Below are positions 45,519 to 56,034 of a DNA stretch of 64,000 nucleotides, piece by piece. The notes under the pieces are model-generated. The model saw nothing but the letters and a program-made list of their open reading frames with translations. It had not been told where the DNA came from and searched no databases. This DNA is from Theristus sp. LFF4_11 (Eukaryota > Nematoda > Chromadorea > Monhysterida > Xyalidae), in assembly GCA_030248135.1 (NCBI GenBank), contig JASANC010004002.1, positions 1-64,000 on the forward strand, written 5' to 3'. How positions within the stretch are numbered: the first letter of the stretch is position 1; each line of letters opens with the position of its first letter. A program made the position numbers and the translations under genes.

Positions 45519-48500
45519 TGCCCAGTAGTGGACGTACGTGTACATAAGGCTCCGTGGTCGCTCGTCGTCGGCCAATGGCCAAAACTGTGGCATCGCTTTT
45601 GGAACGCCAGTGCCGAATACAAAAACCGTGGGGCAATTGGCGTGCGCGGTGGCGACCCGCTGTGGAGACACGACCCGCGGCCCGCGACCACGAACAAGTG
45701 CGGCACCAAAGATTGAACGACAACGGCGGGCCGGCAATATACCGCACCGGCGACGGGCATATAGGCGGGTATATACGCCCGCGTAATGGTTTTGGTGGAG
45801 TTTGGTGTTGTTGTTGTTGTGAATTTGGTGTTTTTTTCGTTCTGTGAATTGGAATCAGAGGCAAACAGTGGAATGGCAGAGTCAACAGCGTTTTCCCGTC
45901 GCAATTTGTGGCGGTCCGCCAGCTAACGTCTGGTTCTTTTAGCAGACCGTTTTGGCACGCCCGCACGCGGTGTGTGCCCGTCGTGCGGCTTTGAGGACCT
46001 CTAGAAACAGCAATAAAAACGGATATTCGAAATATTTGAAATCAAAAACCCGACCAAGAAACACCGTTGTTTTGCGTGACAGAAGCTTGAGAACTTGGAC
46101 AGCACAGCAGCAGCGCTGAAGCGCGTGCCAGTAAAACAACAACAACAATAACGAACTGCACACGGCCAAGTGTAGCACCAAAAACAGATCACTAAAACAA
46201 TCATGCTTACCGGAACAATCAGCTCTTAACCATCTGATCGGCAGAAACATTATTGTGAATATTGTATGTTTTCGTTTCTCTGGCCGAACAAGAACCGTTG
46301 CCGACAGAGCGAATTCAACATACACCATAATAACAAAAAGTACTTCACACTGGAGACACGCGTATGTGTGTTTTGTGAAGTGAACAGCAGCAAAAAATGG
46401 GCAAAAAATGACAAAAATGAACACACACAAAAAAACGGTTTTGCTGCGTAATATGACGCTCAAGTGGCACACGTCAAGAGCAGAAAAAATGTTTGTTTGT
46501 AAACACACACGCGCCATCCCTGCTATCATGCGCATTTCTTATTATTAAATGCCATAAAAAGAAAAAAACAAATCACGATTAAGGTGATATGAACTGTACA
46601 AAACGTGTGATTTTTGGCAGCGAAATCGAAAACTGCTTCCACATACCAATAAGAACTTCGGACGATATCAAAACAAAAGTTGTCGACACAAAAGTTATGA
46701 AATGCAGTAAACAGACGCATGGATGCACTGCACGGAGACCGCAGTTATGCCGCGTGCGTCTATAATCCGTTTGTTATGCATGCGGTTTCACATAATCATA
46801 ACACGTTGTTGCGACCGCGAGAATTATTTATTATTGTCGATTTTCACGATTGATCTAGACACTTTCCGGGAAGTTTTACGCGCGCGCACTTTCTCTGGAA
46901 TCTGTTGGCGAAAACTGTAACTTACACCAACTGAAAGAATTAGACGAGACGATGGATTTTGGCAACGCTAAGTAACAAGGTGAACTTATAATGTGCAAAA
47001 TGAAACTGAAATGTAATCAGGTTGCTCGGTAGAGATTATAAAAATGAAACTGAAAACCCACAAGCGCACGCATTAGTTGCGCGATTCAACAGTTCAAATG
47101 TGGCACGCTGATTGGCTGGCACAATCGAAATCCATAACCATCCATAACGTTGCTACATGCATGCAAACGAAAACTGCGCAGTTACAGAAATATGAGCGCA
47201 CCATGCAGGAGAGAGTAGTATCTGGTTGCAAACACAACGTTTTTTTGCACACAGCGACACCGCGTGTAAAAACAACGACGGCTATCAAACTGGCGGTGAA
47301 ACAAGCGCATATTCGCAAATCCTGTCGTTTTGTCTCCCAGCAGTACAGTGATTGGCTGAAATGTAAACGTGTGGTATGACACGGTGGGTGGAGTCCGCGT
47401 TCTGATATGAATACGCTCACCACTCACTCACCGCCAGTAATCGGTGTAAATCGGCTACATGCCAATGTGTACTGTATGCTGATTGGTTTAATTTTTGAAT
47501 TTAGGCAGTGATCTGATGTGAGTTTGATATTTCAATAGTACACCTGAAAAGCACTGAAACAACGGAAGAGACTTAGTGCAGATTAAATGTTTAAATTTTG
47601 AATTTTGAATTGAGAGCACTTATCATGTTTTGACCAAACCGACCGCGTTTTGGCAAGCTCCAGTGTGCAGCGATTTTTTTGTTACCGGGAAAAGCACTCG
47701 ATTTGCGGTAAAATATCATCAGCGAAGACTGACGCCCTTGCAGCACATGTGCGTGATTCATTAGGAAAACAGCTTTTATTGATCTGAAATTTGATTATAT
47801 ATGCACACGTTTTTAATATAAAACAGTATAGACTTTGCTGCGGTTTTTTTCTGCAGCGGTTTTGCTATGACTTCGTGCTAAACGCATCGGAAATCTGGAC
47901 GCAGCAGAAACTGATTCGTTTTGATTGATTCACACAGTTTCAATCCTGTGTATGTGTGTTACATTGTACGATACATGATGTGAATAGAATGAGTAATGCA
48001 CGCTGACAATATGATTTTTTTATTGGACCGGAAATAATATTTGCTTGTATGAAAGTGATGATTAAGAAATTTCGTGAGAAATCATAAAGGTGATAAAAAT
48101 TTGATAACGATAACGGTGGCTGCACAGCAATAGTTTTTTCATACCACGTTTGTGCCGTGTCATAGAAACGACGATGGTTTTTCAATTTGAAAAGTTCTAA
48201 CCTCAGCTGTGCATACCGTATAAATTCGCAAATGCATTGTAACTCTGTTGCAAAGCAGCTATCTTTTGTGGAACGGAACAACCTAATTTAACTTTGTTAC
48301 TGAAAATTTTGCTTTGTCACCTTTTTTGTTGCACTAATCGGGCCGAAACCGCAAAAACAATGTTCTGACGCCTTTGGGGAAGGCACTGGGACAGGGTTGC
48401 TAGAAAAAATTTTCTACGTGGCTAAAGTAACTTTTATTTAACGCGGCATGTTTAAAGTATATGTGCATACGGTCATGTTTTACTTAAAATAAAAGTTTTC

Positions 48501-50590
48501 TGTGTGGCCGGGACTTACATTGTAGGCAAAGCATCATCGCTGCTAGAAATCAAATGTCATTTTTAAACAAACAGGTGAAATTTAAAAATGGCATAAAGGT
48601 AACGTAATAAACTGATCTGTGAGTCAGTGAGTCAGTTTTATTCTGCAGTGCACACTGCACAGCACGGCATAATACCATGAGCAGTCAAGCCAAAAGACAA
48701 CAGAAACAAAAAGCGTACAGTGAAGCAACCGAATAATTTACAGCGGAGGACGATAAACAAAAACACATGAACTCAGAGACGAACAACGTAAGACGAGCAA
48801 AAAAACGAACGAGTGATAAATAAAGCACAGCGGTACAATGGTAAATCTTTAACAGAAGTTTCGAGGTTTGGTTACAATTTTGGCAAACTTTGATGTCTTA
48901 CTGCGGTCTAGCAGTTTGTCAGCTAGAGCAGTATTGTTGATAGCACGCTTGAAAGCCGAGAACGGCCGAATGACAACGGACTGATCCATCCAACCGGTTG
49001 TAAACGGAAGCCATAGAACACACATAGCGGGTGACATTCGACTAGCCGTACGGTGCGCCGGTACAAAAATGCAACGTGAATGGTTTGCACGTGCACTGAG
49101 ACGAGTCCGGTGAGCCACCAGTGGCTCGACTCGAAAACCCGCGAATAACACCAGACATACATTTGTGAGCGTAGACGAAACGATTTACGAATACACTGAC
49201 TGGAACAACGGCAACAATTTCAGGCTGGAGAGTGAACTGTGTACGTGGTTTCGTTGTCAAGATTTTCGTTAATATCACGGAATGAATTTTTGAAGCAGGA
49301 CTTCAATTTATATTGCCATATGAACCAAATACAATAAGAATGTAATTAAAATGAAATGACATTTATGTACAACAATGTTCCAAACAGCAGACACGCTTTG
49401 ATGCAGAATGGGGTTCTAATTGAATTAAAGTGCATTTCATTTTATTTTATTTTGTAAACGCGGAAAAGTCTGCACAGTCACAGCTTTCATCCGGATTTTT
49501 CTGAAGCAGAAGCAAACAATTAAAATTTCGAAAGTGCCGTGAAATAATGTCAACTTCTGACGCAATTTTTAATAAGAATTATGAAATACAAGTATTATAT
49601 TTTTGTGCGAAGGAGGCTGAGTAACGTTGAATGAAAAGTGTGGAAAAGCCACAAAGCTGACAAGGTGTTTTGCGCCATAGTTCGAATATGAAATAAAATA
49701 AATTTATTTATCTAGATCTAGATTGTCAGAAAAGATTCTTATTAGGACACGTTTACTGTACTGAGACACGTTTAATAAGAAAGATAATAATTTTAACTAT
49801 TACATAGTTCTCAATTTTTTGAAAAGACCCGTTACTAAAACACTACAGATGTTATCAAATTTTTAGGTTCTGCGACTTAATGCGTTTGCAGACGTAGCAA
49901 GGAAACTAGTTTTAAGTTTTGTGGCAATTCAAAACATACTAAATTACCCGGCCCTATTTAGTGGACTCTGATCACTCGGATCACTTTGCCATTTTTGAAT
50001 TCCCGCGTCATGCATGAGACTGTCATGCAAAATAAAAGACCATACCTCATCAAGCACAAGCTACATAAGTCAGGTATCAAACCGACGAAGTACAGATTAC
50101 ACTAAAAAAATAAATGTTGATTGAATCGACATTTTTCAAATGATTAGCTTCACTGCATCGTCAGACTGAAAAAGCCAAAAGTTCATGCAGCATCGGCCAC
50201 TTACTTCTGATACAATTGTCTGGCAAGAGAACAAGGAACTAAACTTTGATGCCGAAAAGCTGACAACGAAATAACCGCTGTCGGAAGCCAAGAAGCGCGT
50301 CACAGACGCGTGTGTGTGCACTTTTTTGTTGTTGTTGTGCGGTTTCTGACGGCGACTGGGGAACAGTGAAATCGAGCAAAGTAGTAGCTCGGTAACGGTG
50401 TTTAAAGGCGGTAATACCCGTGATATTGCGGTAAGCGCCACATGATGTGTGTGTGTGGTGTGTATTTGTGTGCGGTGGTTAGTTTTTTGTCTCAATTTTT
50501 TTATGATAACGTGTGATAACGAATTTGTTGACGCGGACGCGGCTTAGAAAAATAATGTGACATGACCGAAAAACAAAGCAATGTTTTTTA
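45519..50590. other. Region upstream of CBFB, mostly unassigned
   Basis: Just upstream of CBFB exon 1 (45520-45790) the sequence is GC-rich, in keeping with a promoter or 5' leader. Beyond it only CTGATTGG octamers (47108, 47479) and a family-A MITE at 49862 are recognised. Confidence 0.35.
49862..50028 (+). mobile_element. Family-A MITE, copy lacking its right end
   Basis: It begins TTTTTAGGTTCTGCGACTTA and has the blocks GTGGCAATTCAAAACATAC, CTCGGATCACTTTGCCA and GCGTCATGCATGAGACTGTC. It then stops before the right terminal repeat. Confidence 0.75.
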
Positions 50591-50967
50591 AAAAAAGTGT
50601 GCTTTAGATTTTAGGGTACCCTAAATTTTAATTTGTAACAGGTAATTTTATTACCGTAAAGGTTCCTTCCATTTATAAGACCCCCAAAAATGGGCGGAGC
50701 GGAGTGTCACACGGCGGAAAACCAAAAAGTTCAAAATTTTAACTTTGTGAGTGACAACAGTACTGGAGGTGGAGGTCAATTTTTTTAAATTACTTATTAA
50801 AAATTATTTTTTTTTCACAAAATTTATCCACTTAATCGTAGCATCATAGTACAGTTAAGTATTGAATAGCTGCTTTGAAATGAAATTTTAATTGTATAAC
50901 TTGTTTTTTTAACATGTAAAAAATTTTTTTACTACTCTTACTACCATGTGCAAAAATTATACAATTA

Positions 50968-51410
50968 CCGTATTACCTCCAATAAACCCCCATGGGGGAT
51001 CAATACGTCAGGGTGGGGTTTATTGGTGGGGGGGATTATTGGTGGGGGGTGTCTTACAAACAAATTCTAGGGGTGGGGGTTTGTTGAAAAATGGCAAAAA
51101 TACCTTGCATGGCAGGCAAGAAAGTCGCAAAAACTTTTACTCTACATAGAAATTTCCTTTTATAACAGCCTTTTGTAATGAAATTACCATTAACTCATCC
51201 ATTTGGGGCCTTTGGTAGCACAATTTCATCATTTTCACTGCAACCAGCACTGAATTCGCTGGGCATGTGTTTCAAACAGGTTTCCAATAATCCCCCATGG
51301 GTGATTATTTGTGGGGGGGGGGGATTATTCGGAAACTTGTCGTGGGGGTGGGGGTTTATTGGTGGGGGGATTAATGGTGGGGGGGGGGGGGGGTTAATGG
51401 GGTAATACGG
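50968..51410. mobile_element. 443-bp MITE with 10-bp target-site duplication
   Basis: The terminal inverted repeat is CCGTATTACC at the left and GGTAATACGG at the right. It continues imperfectly into CC-rich and GG-rich subterminal tracts (CCAATAAACCCCC against GGGGGTTAATGG). Flanking copies of TATACAATTA at 50958-50967 and 51411-51420 are identical. A 9-11 bp duplication is typical of Mutator-like elements. No transposase is present. Confidence 0.88.
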
Positions 51411-51620
51411 TATACAATTACTACCCCCCTTAAAATTTTGGCATATCTCGGACGTCGAGCCTCGGGTTGTTAAACAAAAATCGAAATTCTTTTGAAACTA
51501 AAAGTGACTTAAAAAAACCAAAAATGCCGATTTTTTTAAATTCGAAAATTTTTCCTCTAATACACTTTGAAGCCTCAATTTCGGCACAAATTTTGGAAAG
51601 TTAAACAAAAATTTTCTTTG

Positions 51621-52095
51621 ATACCGGTATTACCTCGTAAAACTTTCAGAAGTCGATTTTGGACCGTTTTACTGACTGATTTTAGGCATCAACAACTTCT
51701 GCGATGAAGTTTTTGAGCGTCCCACAGCTTGGCTTACCATTTCCGATGCAGGTAAGGTGACAATTCGCCTCGCAGTCTTAATTCTGAGCGTCCGAGCCGC
51801 TCCGTTTTCAAGCGCTACGTTTTCTGGTTGCTGTTTCGTGTCCTGTCGTTGCGATACGTTTGGTGTTTTTTCGAATTTCAAGCCGGTATGTTTGTTTTCA
51901 CTTCAGCTGGGGACAATTAGTGACGTTTTGAGGGTCAAAACACAAGAAGTGGCATGGTAACGGTTTGGAAAGGGGGTAAATGAGGTCACCAAAACAAAAT
52001 CATATAAGTTCCGCCATACGGGAGTCATTCGGGAGGCGCATGCATATCAAATGTGGTTCTTCGAACTCCCTGATTGATTTAGAACAACTTAGAAA
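51621..52095 (+). repeat. Dispersed repeat, copy 1
   Basis: It aligns in direct orientation with 54667-55146. Shared blocks are GTCGATTTTGGRCCGTTTTA, GATGAAGTTTTTGAGCGTCC and CCGCCATACGGGAGTCATTC. It may be a transposon part; no ORF is present. Confidence 0.8.
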
Positions 52096-52477
52096 TTTGG
52101 AACAAAAATAAAAACAACAAATTTAGAAAAACGGCGAATTCATATATTTGATTTTTGAAATTTAAAAAAAAAATTTAAAAAAATGACGATCCTAGTCGGG
52201 CCTCACTGAACCTAAAGGTTCTAATTTTCAAATTTTTTTAAACTTTAAAAAATTTACAAAAATCAGGATTTTTTATTTAATTTTTTTAATTAATTAAGAA
52301 AACGAGTTGTTGTCAGTACCGAAGACGAGGGCTGGAGCTTCTTTTTTAAAACGCACGCGCACCTCGCATCCGCATGCTCATGCTCATGATCCACTAGCGC
52401 GCGTGCACACGCTCCGGCCCCAACAAAAACTTGTTCAAAACGCAATTGTTCTGACATCTACAATCTTGAAAAGGCTT

Positions 52478-52545
52478 GGCTTAGGTTAGGATTAGGTTAG
52501 GAATAGGTCTGGCTTAGGATTAGGCTTTAGGATTAAGATTTGAAT
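52478..52545. repeat. Telomere-like TTAGG-rich tract
   Basis: It has irregular units such as TTAGGTTAGGATTAGGTTAGG split by GGAATAGGT and TTTAGGATTAAG. It is too irregular to be a true telomere array. Confidence 0.5.
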
Positions 52546-52611
52546 CAAGTCCGTTTTAGCAATGTCCGGCAACGCGCGTGTTTTACCTGAAGCGGATTTT
52601 AGAAAAGAAGG

Positions 52612-52773
52612 GCAGCCAAGACGAGGGGGGTGGGGGGGTACACCCCCCCAGAGCACCCGAGACCTCCGCGTGGGGGGGGGTGGGGGGGGGGCACGCGACA
52701 CCCACCCCCCAAAACCTGACACTGGACCATCCACACCCCCCCCCCCTCGAAATTTGCTAGACACCCCCCAGTA
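52612..52773 (+). repeat. G-tract element fragment
   Basis: It is homologous to the left part of the element at 55229: ACACCCCCCCAGAGCACC, then a GAGACC block, and CCCTCGAAATTTG. Both terminal repeats are missing. Confidence 0.6.
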
Positions 52774-53099
52774 GGGTTGTTAAACAAAAATGAAAATTAA
52801 AAAAAAGTGATTAAAAAAAACAAAAATGCCGATTTTTTTTAATTCGAAAAATTTTCCTCTAATATGCTCTGAAAACCTCAATTTTGGCAAAATTTTTCGA
52901 AAGTTCAACAAAAATTTTCTTTGATTATACCTAGAGATGTAAGGGTCAAAAAAAATTTTTTTTAATTTTTTTAAAAAAAAGTAAAAAAATGAGCATTTTT
53001 TTATTAAAAATTTTTGAAATTTTTTTTTAATGTGCCCTGAAAATGCCGTTTTTGGCATAATTTTTCGAAAGTTCAACAAAAATTTTCTTTGACTTTACC

Positions 53100-53365
53100 T
53101 TGTCACTTAGTCTTCAACGCTGCAGGTGGTATTCTGGATTGATTTATCGACTGTTTTTAGCCTTGGTGAGTGATGATCGACTCGCGCATTGAAGTACTTG
53201 AGCGTCGCAAAGGCTAGTTCAACAAATTCCGATGCCGCTAAGGTGAGATAGAAGCAGAGAACTCACATTTACGCATCGTTTTTCAGGATCTCGAAAGGTT
53301 GAAATTGCACTGTCTGCCAGACTGCCACTGCAAGCGTAACTTCGTTGGTTGCTCGTTGCTGTTTC
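53100..53365 (+). repeat. Dispersed repeat, diverged copy 2
   Basis: It shares TTGAGCGTCGCAAAGGCT, ATTCCGATGCCGCTAAGGTG and GGTTGCTCGTTGCTG with the copies at 51621 and 54667, at clearly lower identity. Confidence 0.5.
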
Positions 53366-53394
53366 CATAGTTGTTCCAGAGCCGAGGGGTTGGG

Positions 53395-53540
53395 GGGGGC
53401 CGATATAGATAGCTGGAGCAAATTTTCTAGATAGATAGATAGCTGGAAAATTTTGGGGGGGCCGCGGGGGGGGCCATGTGACTTTGGGGGGGGGCCGGTC
53501 AAAATTTTGAAATTTGATAGATAGATAGCTAAAACGCTAA
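53395..53540. repeat. GATA-like and G-run low-complexity patch
   Basis: AGATAGATAGATAGCTGG units are mixed with runs of 7-9 G. Confidence 0.7.
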
Positions 53541-53728
53541 AAAGCTATAAAAACAGCAAAATAATGCTAAAAAATCAAGTATAAACGCGTATTTTACCTA
53601 AAATTAGCGAAATTTTCAAGAATTACAAGCAAAAATGGTCAATTTTGGTCAAAAATTGACTCATTTTATGTCTTCGAAGACAAATTTTTTGGATAGATAA
53701 TAGCTGAGCCGAAAAAACGTGTTTGATA

Positions 53729-54285
53729 CAGTACCGTGGGCCCAAACAAATTTTCGAAGGGGGGGTATGGTGCCGTGGGGGGGGTGCCGACCAAAAAGTG
53801 AGGGGGGGTCCAACCTATGGTAACGTGGGACCCCCCAGGGGGGTCCCATGGGGGGGGTGCATTTTTTCAAAATTTTCTGTGGGGGGGTCCACCCCCCCAC
53901 CCCCCCATGAATTTTTTTCGCTTAAATTTTAAAGGAAAAACGCTAAATTTAGCTGCAAAATCTTTGAAATTACAATGAAGATGGTCAAGTTATCATATTC
54001 AGCTTATATTATAGACTTTATAGACAAAAAATCATGATTTTCGAAAAAAAATTTAGGGTGTGCAGAAAATTTTGGGGGGGGGGGGCTCCGCCAGACAAAA
54101 TTTCATGGGGGGTGTGGGGGGGTGTCGGCCAAATTTTCGAGGGGGGGGGGTACCATGGGGGGGGGGGCCCGGTTTTAGGGGGGGGGGGGTGGCACGGTGC
54201 CCCCCCCCCACCCGACGGTCTCTGGTGCTCTGGGGGGGTGTACGTACCCCCCCCACCCCCCCCCCCCCCCCCGCCCGCGGTACTG
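53729..54285 (+). mobile_element. G-tract MITE, copy 1 (hAT-like)
   Basis: The terminal repeats are CAGTACCGTGGGC at the left and GCCCGCGGTACTG at the right. They are flanked by GTTTGATA (53721-53728) and GTTTTATA (54286-54293), an 8-bp target duplication with one mismatch. The interior is dominated by runs of 7-12 G and C. It is a candidate non-autonomous hAT element. Confidence 0.7.
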
Positions 54286-54666
54286 GTTTTATAGAGATAG
54301 ATTCGAAAATTTTTTGGGGGGGGGCGGCCCCCCCAGGCCCCCCCCTAGAACAACTATGGCTGTTTCGCCTCGTGTCGTCAGCATGATCACACCGGTTTGT
54401 TGTTGAACTTGTTTCCGTGTTATTTGAGGTGAATTGAGAGGCAAAACACGAGACGTGATATCGTCGGTGGGAAAATGGGGTCGCCGAAACCAAGTCTGAA
54501 ATTTTCACCCTCCTCCCATATGAGTGGGTGTCATATGGTAAGTCGGTGGCTCCTCAGATGGCGATATTCGGACTCCTGAAAAATTCTGAACAATTTTCAT
54601 TTGAAAAAAAATTAAAAAAAAATTTTTTTTTAAAGAAAAAAATAGAATTTTTTTTTCTTGACATCT

Positions 54667-55146
54667 CTAATTATACCTCGTAAAACCTTTAGCAGTCGAT
54701 TTTGGGCCGTTTTACCGACTGATTTTAGGCTACGACAACATCTGCGATGAAGTTTTTGAGCGTCCCAAAGCTTGGCCTACCATTTCCGATGCAGATAAGG
54801 TGACTATTCGCCTCGCAGAGCGTCCGATTGTGCTCGCTGCTCCGTTTGCAAGCGCTACGTTGTCTGGTTGCTTGCTGCTTCGTGTCGTGTCGTCGCGACA
54901 CCATCAGAAGAATTGATCGAATTTCAAGGCGGTATGTTTGTCTTCACTTTAGCATTAGTTTAGCTGGGGACAATTAGTGACGTTTTGGAGGTCAAAACAC
55001 AAGAAGAGGCATGGTGACGGTTTGGAAAAGGGGTAATTGAGGTCACCAAAACAAAATCTTCAAAGTTCCGCCATACGGGAGTCATTCGGGAGGCGCTTGC
55101 ATATCATATGTGGTTCTTCGGACTCCCTGATTGATTTAGCACAACT
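54667..55146 (+). repeat. Dispersed repeat, copy 3
   Basis: It is highly similar to 51621-52095 in the same orientation (GGCATGGT, CGGTTTGGAAA and TCATTCGGGAGGCGC blocks). It lies between the two inverted G-tract MITEs. Confidence 0.8.
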
Positions 55147-55228
55147 TTGATTTTTGAAATTTTTAAAAAAAAATTTAAAAAAAAACAAAAATGACGATTT
55201 TTGTTTTTTTTAACAACCCTACCCCCCC

Positions 55229-55710
55229 CAGTACCGTGGGCGAGGGGGGGTGGGGGGGGGTACACCCCCCAGAGCACCAGAGACCGTCGGGTGGGGGGGC
55301 ACCGTGCACCCCCCCATCGGACCCCCCCTCGAAAATTTGGCCGACACCCCACCCCCCACACCCCCCATGAAATTTTGTCTGGCGGAGAAATTTTTTGTCT
55401 ATAAAGTCCATAATATAAGCTGAATATATGATAACTTGACCATCTTCATTGTAATTTCAACGATTTTGCAGCAAAATTTAGCGTTTTTCCTTCAAAATTT
55501 AAGCGAAAAATTATCATGGGGGGGGGTGGACACGGACCCCCCCACAGAAAATTTTGAAAAAATGCACCCCCCCCCCCCATGGGACCCCCATGGGGGGGTC
55601 CCACGTTACCATAGGTTGGACCCCCCCCTCACTTTTTGGTCGGCACCCCCCCCCACAGCACCATACCCCCCCCCCCCCCTTCGACAAATTGTTTTGGGCC
55701 CACGGTACTG
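55229..55710 (-). mobile_element. G-tract MITE, copy 2, inverted relative to copy 1
   Basis: The ends are CAGTACCGTGGGC and GCCCACGGTACTG. The reverse complement matches copy 1 along its length (AAGCTGAATATATGATAACT, AATTTAGCGTTTTTCC, TTACCATAGGTTGGACCCCC). No convincing target duplication is seen. A second GGTACTG follows 5 bp after the right end. Confidence 0.75.
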
Positions 55711-55874
55711 TTCGGTACTGGTTGTTGTGGCCATCAAAATTGTAAAACTACAAAGCGTCGTTTCGAAACCCTAATTTAGATCTATCAGACTATCTAGGTT
55801 AGACTATCAGAGGCAGAAAGAGAAAGAGAGAGAAACTTTTTTGTGAAATTCTCGAAACTATCCAATTCCCACAA

Positions 55875-56034
55875 ATGGCGGTCAACGTATACACGACGTC
55901 GGCGACGACGGAAAATCTGTCGCGCCACGAAATGCTCGCCTGGGTAAACGATTGCCTTCAGTCGACCTTCACGAAAATTGAACAGCTCTACAAGGGTGAC
56001 GCTTACGCGCAGCTGTTCGATCTGCTGTTTCCAA
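55875..56034 (+). CDS. MAPRE1: EB1 exon 1 (CH domain start)
   Basis: Its 53 codons plus one base start at the ATG at 55875, where the family begins MAVNVY. It ends LFDLLFP; the donor is CCAA|GTTCGT. Confidence 0.93.

Noticed and set aside
45519..45737. N-terminal extension of CBF-beta (open frame upstream of MPRIV)
   Set aside because: CBF-beta proteins start MPR, and the upstream 73 codons resemble nothing in the family. It is more likely GC-rich 5' leader.
50946..55770. Many Gly- and Pro-rich open frames
   Set aside because: They are translations of G and C runs in the MITE interiors, with no codon bias or domain.
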